A stretch of 64,000 bases of DNA from Adineta vaga (Eukaryota > Rotifera), in NCBI GenBank assembly GCA_021613535.1, contig CP075493.1, positions 744,001-808,000 on the forward strand, read 5' to 3'. Positions 10,350 to 21,164 of this stretch are shown here, one piece after another. A program made the position numbers and the translations under genes. Position 1 is the stretch's first letter. Each line of letters begins with the position of its first letter. The notes below the pieces were generated by a model, which saw only the letters and a list, made by a program, of their open reading frames with translations, searched no databases and was not told the DNA's origin.

Positions 10350-11533
10350 ATGGGTAATTGTTGTTGTTGCCATTCTCCTCCTCACATTGTTCAAATAGAA
10401 AAACCGTTGGAACATCGTCCATCTACTCCAATTCAACATTCCAATGTTAAAGCAAATGCATCTAAAAGAAATGACAAACGAGTTCCATCCGAACGATTTA
10501 ATAAACGTGGTTTTAGCGAAAATAATCTCTATCCTCTTATTCAAGGTTTTGAAGATGAACAACTTCTTTCACTTGAAGAAACATTAGAAGAATTTATTGA
10601 TGAACAACCTCAATTATCCGATTATATTAAAGAAGCAAAAACACATTGTAATAAATCAACTGAACATGGTTTAACTGAAGATGAATCAGCGGCGATTTAT
10701 ATTTATTCAATGAGAAACGACGAACAAAATGGTGTTTATGATCTGTTAGAAAAAGCATGGGAATCTCGAGAAAGATCCGTAATGAAACCATGGTTTAAGT
10801 ATTTACGATTATTTCAAAGTGCATTGGATAAATTACCGAATGTAAAAGGTAAAATTTGGCAAGGAATTCTATTTAATAAAAATGATCAAACAATCCTTGA
10901 AGATTCATTAGAATTATATAGTTGTATGTCAATGTGTGCTTTAACAAAAGAGGAAGTTGTGAATTTTTTTAAAGAGGAATCAAAATCGAAATTGATTTTA
11001 ATTTCTTTTGAATCAATTGATGGAAAAGATATGAGTGATTATACAAAAAATTCAAAAGAAGTTATCATTTGGCCAGGATATAAAATATGCAAAATACAAG
11101 ATTCCGAAATAGATAATGATGGAATAGTTTGTTTTCATTTAACAAAATTTAAAGGTAAGATTTTCATTTCGATATCTTTTATCTGTATATCTTTGTTGTT
11201 TTTCTAGATAAACCCGAAGAAAGAGAAGAATATATAAGATCTAAAGTACCAATAGACATTCAAACGATTCCAATTGATCTTCCAACAATTATCTCAAATG
11301 AAAATGAAAATCATTTTGTTTGTCCAATGAAATCTTGTCGAAATTGTTGTGATCGTAATCATGAATCAAATCATTGTCGAGGCTTTTCATTTATTTATCA
11401 TAATTGTTCACATCATTGTGGTCCGCGAAGTCGTTGTTTCTTTTGTAAAAAACATGTAACAAAATTACATCAATGTAATCAATGTAATTGGCGTTTATGT
11501 GATGATTGCTGTTTTAAATTAATAAAAGTTTAA
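10350..11533 (+). CDS. Acylation-motif ART-like protein with Cys/His-rich tail, copy 2
   Basis: Exons 10350-11154 and 11208-11533 give 376 aa in phase. MGNCCCCHS again predicts myristoylation and palmitoylation. The ART-like middle is shorter but clearer: the strand that should hold Y-R-G reads I-W-Q-G, the serine strand is L-I-L-I-S-F-E, and the E-x-E loop is S-K-E-V-I-I-W-P-G-Y. Arg and the first Glu are therefore replaced, while the E-V-L-x-P-G context survives. The C-terminal Cys/His module matches copy 1 closely. Nucleotides 10491-10844 are almost identical to 8950-9303, whereas both flanks have diverged. The stop codon lies one base from the stop of the convergent protease gene. Confidence 0.75.
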
Positions 11534-11534
11534 T

Positions 11535-13598
11535 TTATTGTAAAATTATCATTTGTAAGAAAACAAAAAAAATGAAAATAAACAGATGATTTTTTCGATA
11601 AGAATTTGCATTGTTTTTTGTAGGAGTAGTTGATGTGACAAATATTGTCGAAGTGTTTATAACAGGTTTTATGGTAGTTTCATTAATAGAAACTATTTGT
11701 GGTTCTAAATGTTCATTATTTGTTTTAAGAATATTATTTATCCAATGATAATAATAAGATAATCTTGTATAAACACCTGGTTGACCAGCAACTGCACAAC
11801 CATCACCATGTGAAACAATTCCAACTTGTTCCCAATAAAGTCCTGTCCATTGAAAGATCGGTCCACCTGAATCACCTTGACATGAATCTAAAAAAAAAGA
11901 AACAAAAAGTATTTCAATTGAAACAAAAAATTTCTTTCTAAAATTTCAAACCTTTTCCACCTTGATATAATCCTGCACAAAATTGCGTCAATGAATCATT
12001 CATTGCTTTTCGACATGTTAAATCATTATTATCAATTGCAAAAACTTCTGTTTGTTGAAGAATTTTTGGTTCTGGATTAAATTTATCGTATGTTGCTCCC
12101 CAACCAATAACACTTAATCGAGTTCCATTTTTAATATATTCGTGACTTATTAATGGTGGATCAACACGATGAATACATGTTTTTGTTAATGATGGATGTG
12201 TATTAATTTTTAATGATTCATTTAAATATAATATAGCTATATCATGACGATATCGATCTCGATAACCAAGATAATCTGGATGAATATATATTTTATTAAC
12301 AGAACGATGAATTCGTTTTGAATCTGAAAGATTTGTCATACCAGCTACAATAGAAATATGAATCGGTGTATTAAATATCGATCCTCCTTCAACACAATGA
12401 GCCGCTGTAAGAATATAAGAATCCGATAAAATACTTCCACCACAAATATGTTTATTTTTATCATTTCCACGTAATGAAACGATCATTGACCAACTTGATT
12501 CTAAAGCATTTTCTCCTCCAACAATACGTGATGGTGTTAAAAGAACAGGTGAAGGACTACAACCACATGTTAATCTATAATCACATGGATATAATATTGG
12601 AAATTGAGTTGTTGTAGATGTTATTGAATCTTCATTAATAATAGAAAATATCCATTGATTATATTCTACAGTTCGTGTATAAATGCCTAATGTTTTCAAT
12701 GGCATACAATCAATAACATATGAAGCAATTCCAATTTGTTTCCAAGTACCATAATCCCATTGAAATATTGGACTTCCCGGATCAGCTAAATATGAAAAAC
12801 AAAATTGAAAAAAAAAAATTTTATTAAATGAAACTTACCAACACAAGAAACTAAAAAGAAAAAGAACAAAATAAATTTCTTCTAATATAATTTCAAATAA
12901 AATTAACCTTTAGTTTGATTGATTAACCCAGCACAAAATTGCATAGTTCGATGTTCTTCTAAAATATAACATTGTTTTTCATAATAATCTCCTGTATAAA
13001 TTTCAATTTGTTGAAGTGAATTTTGTTGAATATGATAATCACAATTCATAAAACCCCATCCAATTAAAGCTAATTGATTTCCATTATATGGATAAATATT
13101 TGAAGGTAATGTTAATAAAGATTTTTCTTTTAAACATGTTTGTTTAATTAATGAATTCTTTTTTAAATCAAATGGTTGTGATATATGTAAAATTGCAATA
13201 TCATTTATATAATTATTAATAATTCCTTGATAATCTGAATGAATATATATTTGATCAACTTGTCGAATTATTCCATTATTATCCGAAAGATTATGAATTC
13301 CTGCATGAATAATTAGATCAAATGTTGAGATATTAACAAGACAAGAAGCAGAAGTTAAAATATAAGATTCATTTAAAATTGATCCACTACATAAATGTTT
13401 ATTATTTAAACGTATAGAAACAATCATTGACCAACTATATGGTTTAGCTTCATGTCCTTCAGATTGAATAAATTCAACTTGTTGATAACTACAACCACAT
13501 GAAAGTTGTTCATCACATTCGAATTGATTTGCATTAGTAAGAGAATTACTAAATAGAATAAGTAATAAAAGAATTTTTATAAATTGGAAATTATTCAT
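11535..13598 (-). CDS. Two-domain trypsin-like protease (inactive plus active domain)
   Basis: Four exons, 13598-12908, a 12-base micro-exon 12850-12839, 12785-11952 and 11887-11535, total exactly 630 codons (629 aa). A signal peptide ([16 protein letters not shown]) is followed by domain 1. In it the His motif is T-S-A-S-C instead of TAAHC and the Ser motif is C-V-A-D-P-G-S-P instead of C-x-G-D-S-G-G-P, so His and Ser are both lost; Asp (NDIAIL) remains. Domain 2 begins at R-I-V-G-G and has T-A-A-H-C, H-D-I-A-I-L and C-Q-G-D-S-G-G-P, so it should be active. A Thr-rich tail ends in a hydrophobic segment, perhaps a membrane anchor. Secreted or cell-surface proteolysis is likely. Confidence 0.85.
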
Positions 13599-13957
13599 TA
13601 TTAAAGAGACATGAAGAAATTATTTCAACGAGTTTATAGAAAAAGCTTTTTTCTTAATTCAATATTGATTTGAATATCAATATTAATCTGATTATACAAC
13701 GAAGAATTTTATGACGTAGAATATTTTAGTGATGTGTTGATAAGAACAGATTAGTAAAAATATCAAATTTCAAAATATTGTTTTTGAAATGTTCGATCAC
13801 ATTGGATTAGGAGAGTTAATATGTATATACGTCTTCAAAATATTATGAATAACGAGAATTTATTAGAAACAAAGAATAATAAGAGGATTTTCTGAGTTAT
13901 ACAAAACTTAGACAATTATTTCTTAGTACTAAAGTTGATGAAGATTTTCGCTTTTCT
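13599..13957. other. Intergenic between protease and tetraspan genes
   Basis: AT-rich. It lies upstream of the protease gene and downstream of the tetraspan gene, so it should hold the protease promoter and the tetraspan 3' UTR. No motif stands out. Confidence 0.4.
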
Positions 13958-14683
13958 TTATCGTCGTCCAGATCTGAGACGTTTGATCTTCATAAGAGTA
14001 AATAAGTAAAGACCAATAAAAGCAAGACAGAGTAAAAATAATACAATGCCAAAGGCAAGTTGTGCAGCTGGTAATCCACCTAAGCTAGCTATACGAGAGT
14101 CACTATAACTAAAAATATCGGCTAATCTTGCCAAATGCACTCTTCTGGCGTTGATTGAAAATTCAATAATTGAAAAAGCAGTAGCAACAATGGCTCCGAC
14201 AAATGCTATCAAAGTCCAGAGACGAGTAGATTTCATCCAATCTAATAAATAATGAAAATCAAAGAATTATTATTATTATCGAAATAGAATGTTGAATATG
14301 ACTTACTAATAAGAAGCATAAGAACACCAGCAGTAATAATAAAGAATCCTGTCCATATACCAACACCAGTAGAATAAACACCAGCGTTAACTACGTCTCC
14401 GATAATACCTGAAAGAATGAAATAAAAATTTAAGCCTCTGGAATATTTTTCTTGAGAAAGAAATAATGAATATTAAAATAGAATTGTTCATACCTAATAA
14501 TGCAATTTCCAGAACAAAAATGACAACTCCAAAAAATATGATTAAACCACCAAGAATCGTAGAGATACGATACGGCCAAAGCGATTTCCATTGATGTTCG
14601 ATAGTTGACATAGGTCCATGAAAACCAATTGGAGGGCGACTGTATGGTCGAGGTTGAAATTGTGGGGGTCTATTTCCAAGCAT
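13958..14683 (-). CDS. Four-transmembrane membrane protein, 191 aa
   Basis: Exons 14683-14494, 14408-14307 and 14241-13958 sum to 192 codons with consistent phases. A Pro-rich cytoplasmic N-terminus (RPPQFQPRPYSRPP) precedes four hydrophobic segments: ILGGLIIFFGVVIFVLEIAL; VGIWTGFFIITAGVLMLL; LIAFVGAIVATAFSIIEF; and LAFGIVLFLLCLAFIGLYLF. A basic tail (KIKRLRSGRR) closes it. The layout resembles MS4A/CD20-like or other small tetraspan proteins; I cannot assign the family firmly. A decayed copy of its last exon is at 19247-19444. Confidence 0.8.
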
Positions 14684-15585
14684 TTTATTGATAATATGAA
14701 GTATTTGGAAAAATGAACAAACCTTGTTGAGATTTTTTTCTCCTGAAAATGATTTCTAATATTACAATGCTTCGTCAAACTTAATAGTATAATTTAGTAA
14801 AAAAGTCAACTTTATATTCTCATTAAAGATAAAAATCGTCATGATGAAATTATGTATGACTTTTTCTTCCTTTTTTCTTTAGTTTTGTCTCATTTGATGA
14901 GTCACGATTAGTACTTAATTGACGTGTTGACAGAATGCAGTAAATCAATCAATTGAAAAGTAAACGAAAAATAACATAAAATTAGTCACATTTTTTCTTA
15001 TCTTAGAAGAAGGAAGAGGAAGTGGTTCATAATGAAAGTAATTTCCAAATTCCTTTTCATATTAATCATAGAATATGATATTCGCAAAATGAATATATCG
15101 TAAATAGGTAAGGAAATTATTCTCTAATAGGAATATCTTGTCAGACTTGATAATGTTGAAGATATTCACTTTGCCATTTGCGAGGTTCTGGATCGATCAG
15201 TATCGAGAAATATCAATATGATAAATCAAGCCTATGGTAACCAAACAATAATGAAGATGACCGTGTTTATTGGAGGTAAACAAGCACAAAATCGAAAACA
15301 AAAAACAACTCTATATGTATAACCAGGGGTAGAGAGAGAGAGAGAGAGACGAAAACAATAGCACGACATAATAGAAGAGACATATTCTATTGGAAAGAAA
15401 GAAAATGTGCACGTCGTGACTGTAGAGAGAAATAGTTTCATGAAGCTTTTTTCATCAGACATCATGAAAAGAAATCATAACAATTGCAAGTTTCTTTCTG
15501 AAATTCTAGTTAAAATTGACATCACTACGAGAGATTTGTATAGTTTCAGAAATCGGATAACTAATGGTAGAGTTAATGAACTATG
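14684..15585. other. Intergenic with an AG microsatellite
   Basis: No gene recognised. A GA dinucleotide run lies at about 15330-15350. The segment lies upstream of the tetraspan gene and downstream of the GPCR gene at 15586. Confidence 0.4.
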
Positions 15586-16563
15586 TTATAAAGTCTGTTG
15601 TTGTTGTTGAGAAACAAGAATATTCATGGGCAATTTTTGTTGTGCTGTACGAATTGGTTCAATAGTTGCTTGTCGTCGATTTGAGAAGAAAAGTAAAGAT
15701 TTGAGTTCTTTTCGAAATAATGAACCTGTCAATGTAAACATGTAAAATGATGTTATAGTGTTTGTAAATGCTGTGTAATTAACAACTGCAAGAATGAAAT
15801 ATTCTATTTGCATGCGTTGTAAACTTTTGCTTTCACCCATAGCCATGTGTGCATAAATTCGTTGAATAGATATTGGTAATGATAATATTTGAAATAAGAA
15901 AACTTGAACAATAAGCATCAGAGTAAGTTGACGATCTTTTACATTTACCGTACGATTCATTGGTCGATGACGAATGTTTCGAATAGTCATCCAACCAAAG
16001 AAAAACATACATAATGGCGGAAGAAGACTATAGAAAACAAGTAAACTATAATTATTGAATGTATTACAAAATTGTGATATAGGAGAACAAATAGAACCAT
16101 CTGAATTTCCATTAAAACAAAAAAACATTTGAATCCAAATTAAACATAATGCAATGAAAATCCCACCAACAGTTCGTTGAGAAACTTTGAATTGACTAAA
16201 TGAACGTATACGAACACTAGTCGAACTCGATGCATATCGATCAACACATGCTGCTACTATAAACCATGATGATGCTGACAATGGCATATATGTAAAAAAT
16301 GTTCGAATCTTACAATAGATATAGCCTTGACCTGGTATTGCGTAGATACCAAAAATAATTAAGATACGTGTTAAACAACTAAAATAGAGTGCTGCTATAT
16401 TTGCAATACTATTGGCTAGAAAGTAAACTGAACAAGATTTGTTTCGAAGTGATGAACGTGAGAAAATAAGACAATTAAGAATATTTCCAATCGTTCCAGA
16501 GATGAGCAATACAAATGACATAGAACGAATAAACTCATATTGAATAGTTGGAAGATTCGACAT
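15586..16563 (-). CDS. Class A GPCR, FMRFamide-receptor-like, 325 aa
   Basis: Single intact exon. I take the ATG at 16563 as start; the frame opens two codons earlier with TTG. TM1 carries G-N (residues 26-27), Cys84 precedes TM3, and D-R-Y is intact at 108-110. The third intracellular loop is basic (RNIRHRPMNRTVNVKDRQLT). TM7 ends with S-F-Y-M-F-T-L-T-G-S-L-F-R-K-E-L, a common bdelloid version of the NPxxY-helix 8 region. The tail is Gln-rich. Compared with the receptor at 5483 it has a canonical DRY and lacks the TM7 intron. The ligand is unknown. Confidence 0.85.
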   Translation of the reverse strand: MSNLPTIQYEFIRSMSFVLLISGTIGNILNCLIFSRSSLRNKSCSVYFLANSIANIAALYFSCLTRILIIFGIYAIPGQGYIYCKIRTFFTYMPLSASSWFIVAACVDRYASSSTSVRIRSFSQFKVSQRTVGGIFIALCLIWIQMFFCFNGNSDGSICSPISQFCNTFNNYSLLVFYSLLPPLCMFFFGWMTIRNIRHRPMNRTVNVKDRQLTLMLIVQVFLFQILSLPISIQRIYAHMAMGESKSLQRMQIEYFILAVVNYTAFTNTITSFYMFTLTGSLFRKELKSLLFFSNRRQATIEPIRTAQQKLPMNILVSQQQQQTL

Positions 16564-17774
16564 GGCCAACTGAATTTCGTTGAAGTATTTTTTAAAAATG
16601 CACTTGATAAATATAGCACGTCTTCTTTTTTTTTTTGAGCGTGTAAGCTATGTTTATATAAAAGACTTCTGAAGGCAAAAACATTCTTTTTCTGTTCTTT
16701 TAATTAACTTTGTCAATTACGATTCACATTTGAAGAAGGAGAACAAGAAGAAGAAAAACAAAAGATGGCTTCGTTGAATTTAGTGACATCATGTATATGA
16801 TAATGCTCTATGAGACTGTGTGGCAGGATAATTTGAGTTCAATAACATCCTCACAAACATTAATACTCGTATATATCCATTTTCAATGGGATCGGTCAAA
16901 AGATAGAGCAACCTTACATAGAAGTACTCTGATTTCATTTTAAACCCATATAATAGATTGCGACGAAAAGCTTATAAATACGGAAAGTCATAATTTCATG
17001 ATATTATTGAAAAAGAATAATAAAGATTATAACCTTTAATTTTTCATCATATTTATATAGTATTTAAAGATGTGAGTCATAAAGGCCCCTAAGAATCACT
17101 TCCATACTCACATTCTCTAAAGATTTATCGTATATTTTTAGTTGATTCCTAATTCTATTAATGTCGATCAAAATAAATCCATATTTTCTTTGAAATCTCT
17201 TTTCTATGATTGAATCATATCATACACATTAAATTATTAACAATATTTGATATACGTAAATTTTCTATTTAACGACATGTGTTGTCGATCATCATTTATT
17301 ATGATCATTATCTAATAAGTTATACTTTCTAATTTGAATGTTTTCATTAATATTTCGTTTATATAGTTCAACAAACAGTTTAAATCGTTCTTATAAAAAA
17401 TGTTATTCGAATACGTCAAGTTCTATATGCCATTTCCACTAAAGAACGCATGTACTTTTGTTAAATATGATCAGAAAAGTGGTGTGTTTGAGTATAACAT
17501 ATGATGAATAATAAAATACAACCCACTATGCGATAATGCAGATGAATATACAAAGAATAAATGTCAACAATTCATAAGAGTGAAGTTTTGCAATATCATA
17601 TTTGAATTCAAAATTTGTGACGTCAAGATAAGAAAATGAAAGTATTATTCTTGTCAAAGAAATAAAATTATTTATCGTTTGTTACTATTGTGGGAGTTTT
17701 ACACATACATATATATGAGACACTATGAATCAAGAATTTATTCTTCTCCAGATTAACTTTTTAAAGAGTTTTCT
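16564..17774. other. Long intergenic stretch
   Basis: About 1.2 kb without a recognisable coding pattern. It separates the divergently transcribed GPCR and kelch loci, so both promoters should lie in it. Confidence 0.45.
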
Positions 17775-19159
17775 ATGCATAATAATCCAGTATATAGTGA
17801 AATTATTGTTGGAAATAATCGACAACATAAATGGTACAAACGTCGTTGGTTTAAGATTTTTTGTGTATCATTTATTGTTTTAACAATCTTTACAATCACT
17901 CTCTCTCTTATATTGAAATTCGTAGTTTTTGCATCAAAAAAAGAAACAACCAATACAACGCCATTGTCGAAAACGACACTAACATCATCAACGACGACAT
18001 CGACATCACCAACGACGAAACCAACATCAGTACAAACATCATCAGAGACAATATCAACAAGAGAGGTAACCTCAGTGCTAGTGTCATTGTCAACAACAAC
18101 AGCCATAACGTCCACAGAAACTTTATTAACAATAACAACAACGCCGATACCAAATACAAGCACAACAAAGCAGGCATGTAAACTCCTTTTCCTTAATCTT
18201 CTTTTCACATCATATAATCATGTTTTATACGAATATGATAGAACAGTAAGATTAGCGTGAGAATAGAAGCATAGTCACAGCGCGTATCATTTATCTTTAC
18301 AGTAGAGAACAAGTTAAGACGTAAGAGTCATTTATATAATTTGAGAATAAACGATCGATATTCATAGAAGACAATTTAAAAATCGTGGTGAATGCACAAC
18401 TAATGCAAACAAGTTTTCGATCTTTTGTTTATGTACAATAACATCTGTAATGAAAATAAAAATTTTCCGACACACTTAGAGATTTTTTGTTTTAGTTGAA
18501 AAAAAGTGATAAAAGATGGAAAATCCTCTCTTTCCAATAGAATCTATGATAATATATTTTTAGAATGGATTTTTACTAGTAATATGACATATTCACGAGG
18601 AAATCATCAGGCATCGATATTACCAAATGGAAAAGTTTTGATTTCTGGTGGACGGTATAGACATCGCTTGTTTCTAGATAGTGCTGAATTATATGATCCA
18701 TTAACAGGTGATTGGACAAAAACAGGAGACATGAATATTGAAAGAGAAGGGCATCAATCATCGGTATTATTAGATGGAAAGGTATTGATTAATGGTGGAA
18801 GTAATAAGTATGGTTTTTTGAATAATACTGAATTATATGATCCATCAACAAGAGATTGGACAGTAACAGGAGATATGAATTTTAAACGAAGTGAACATTC
18901 ATCATCGACATTACCAAGTGGAAAAGTATTAGTTGCAGGTGGCTGGGATGTTTTTGCTGATTTTGCAGCCTTAGGAAATGCTGAATTATATGATCCATTA
19001 ACAGGCCATTAGACAATGACAGGAAACATGACTTTTCCACGATACACTCATATTGCATCGGTATTGTCAAATGGAAAAGTACTGATTACTGGTGGATCGT
19101 ATGGTGTTTCTAGATATTATCTGAATAGTACTGAATTATTTTTTTTAGACATTAAATAG
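17775..19159 (+). pseudogene. Membrane-anchored kelch-repeat protein, broken
   Basis: The 5' exon (from ATG 17775) encodes a basic cytoplasmic stretch (HKWYKRRWFKIF), one signal-anchor helix and a Thr/Ser-rich stalk. This is the typical bdelloid type II layout. A later exon, from the acceptor at 18562-18563, encodes four kelch motifs with the recurring pattern LPNGKVLISGG...SAELYDPLTGDW. In the third repeat Trp is replaced by TAG (19010-19012). Reading continues in frame through a fourth repeat to TAG at 19157-19159. I could not find a phase-consistent join between stalk and kelch exon, so an exon may be missing. Probably a recent pseudogene. Confidence 0.6.
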
Positions 19160-19246
19160 ATGCGATATTCATTTTCTCTATTTGTTAAAATCGAAAAGGA
19201 ATTGTTTGAAGTTGTTGTTTGCGACTCGAATTAAGAAAATGAATCT

Positions 19247-19450
19247 TCATGAGAAAAGAGCAATATAAGCAAAACAGAGTAAAAATAACACAGCATTAAC
19301 AGCAAATTGGACAGCTGGTAGTGCATCTAAACTAGCTATACGAGAGTTGTTATAGCTGAATATATATCGAATATTTTTGCCATATATATTCTTTTCTATA
19401 ATTGAAAAAATAACTGTGAAAGTTCCTATGCGAGTAGATTTCATTCAATC
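19247..19450 (-). pseudogene. Decayed copy of the tetraspan gene's last exon
   Basis: The minus strand reads W-M-K-S-T-R-style sequence, then FSIIE, Y-I-F-S-Y-N-N-S-R-I-A-S-L and LFLLCFAYIAL. This follows exon 3 of the tetraspan gene at 13958-14241 (FSYSDSRIASLGGLPAAQ) with internal deletions. The basic C-terminus is replaced by an early stop, and no upstream exons are visible. It is a partial duplicate about 5 kb from its relative. Confidence 0.7.
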
Positions 19451-19617
19451 TAGTTAAGTTAAACAATACTACGCTGAAATATGAATTGATATTTTGACAC
19501 TTATTATCACACTATACTAACTGAAATTCGATATCATTACAATAAATCGTCAACTATTAAGACTAAAAATATCGATTAAGAAATGAATATATATATGGAT
19601 GAAAGTCAGTTGAAAAA

Positions 19618-20728
19618 CTAATAAACATCAACGAGTTTGATTTTCTTAAGAATAGTCTTTGCAAATGCCATTCCTCCATCAGATGAATTATCCAAAAAGA
19701 AACCAGGTTCAATAAGTTCAAGTTCAACAACACATAACTTATTAGTTATATTATTACGTAATATATCAATACGTGCATAAATTGGCATTTCAGGACAAGC
19801 TTTCAATGTAATATCAACCAATATTTGAATTTCTGATGAAATATTATCAAGAGTAACACATGTACCACCATATTTCGTTTGTACACGAAAATCATTTTGA
19901 TGAACAGTTTTTTTTACAACATGACTTATTTGACCATCAAAGATAATAACAGATATTTCACCTTCATGAGAAATATTTGTCATAAATGGTTGAATCATCA
20001 TTGAACCAATTTGAGGAATTTTATTCAATTTTTCTATTGCTTCATTAATAGAAATTGATTCTAAATAAGGAAAAGATAAAAAAATATGAGAAATAAATTT
20101 TATCTTCATCTATATACTTGGTTTTGAAACAAAATCATCATTTCCAATCAAAACTCGTATTATATTATCACTACTTGCAGATATTTGTGGTTTAATAATA
20201 AGATCAAAAGTATTAAAATATCCAGTTGCTTCAATTAGTTTTGTTTCATCAATATGATCAACAAAAATCGTAGGAATTATAGGTATACCTTTCATTTCTA
20301 AATCTTTTAAATAAGTTTTCTTTGTATTCCATAAAAGAAGTTTAACTGAATTAATTAATCGAAGTGTTTCAGGCCAAGATTGAAGCCATGTTAACCAACG
20401 ATTCGTTTGTAAATGATAATTCCAAACAAGATTTACTAAATAAATATGTGATGATTGAATTGATAGTGGAGATTCATACCAAGGTATTGATAAAACATTT
20501 ATATTTAATGATTGAAAATTCGCTTCATGTCGATGAAATGATGATTGCCATTCAGAATCATCGGGATTTGGAGTTAAAAAAATGATTGTTGGATTATCAA
20601 ATAATCTTGGAATACTTCGACGAATTGATCTAAATACAAATTCCTTTTCTTTTCTTCATTTCAATAAATATAAATTCTACTTACTCATTTGATTTTAAAT
20701 CTTGATCTTCATTCGATAAATTTAACAT
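19618..20728 (-). CDS. ATP-grasp family protein, bacterial type, 332 aa
   Basis: Exons 20728-20685, 20629-20118 and 20060-19618 sum to exactly 333 codons, with introns of 55 and 57 bases. The middle (WNTKKTYLKDLEMKGIPIIP) is the usual entry to the ATP-grasp fold. L-I-I-K-P carries the nucleotide-binding Lys, and the end holds P-I-Y-A-R-I-D-I-L followed by V-V-E-L-E-L-I-E-P, the Mg-binding acidic strand. These match uncharacterised RimK/glutathione-synthetase-like bacterial proteins that make amide or peptide bonds; the substrate is unknown. It is divergent from the histidine phosphatase gene at 21165. Bacterial origin is inferred from family knowledge, with introns gained later. Confidence 0.75.
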
Positions 20729-21164
20729 TATTTATAATTATTGAAAATGAATTCCTTAAAATACAATTTGAACTTTACTATTCGATAGCATCATCTATCG
20801 GAGAGTATTTCTCATTCGTTAATCATATCGAATGAGTAAATCAAAATATATTATTTTTATTATTGAAATCTTCTTTGAAAAGATCGATTTAGAGAAATAA
20901 TATTCAATAGATTATTTCCTTAGTTATATATTTTAGATCTTTATCAAAAGATGACAACTCGACTTACTTTTTTATTGTAAAGAGATTACACAGGTAGAAT
21001 TTCTTTCTTAAAAGAAAAAGACTATGTGAATATTTTCATTCTCAAAATAAAAAAAAGAAAGGAAGAAAAGAATATTATAAGATTTCCTATTTTCTCTTCT
21101 CGTTCTTTCAATGAGTTATGCAAATATTAAAATCTATATAATTTCTATTTCAAAGATATAAATA
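20729..21164. promoter_or_regulatory. Shared divergent promoter region
   Basis: This 436-base AT-rich gap separates the starts of the ATP-grasp gene (minus) and the phosphatase gene (plus). Both promoters must lie here or overlap it. No specific element is identified. Confidence 0.4.

Noticed and set aside
11938-12705. Treating the second trypsin domain as a separate gene starting at M-P-L-K-T-L-G
   Set aside because: That start lies inside the C-terminal helix region of domain 1 (G-I-Y-T-R-T-V-E-Y). Joining all four exons gives an exact whole number of codons with a signal peptide.
17753-18208. Minus-strand Val/Asp-rich open frame of about 150 codons
   Set aside because: Antisense of the Thr/Ser-rich stalk of the kelch protein; no independent signal.
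20110-20295. Short separate gene upstream of the ATP-grasp C-terminal half
   Set aside because: A 57-base GT-AG intron joins it in phase to both neighbours as one ATP-grasp gene.
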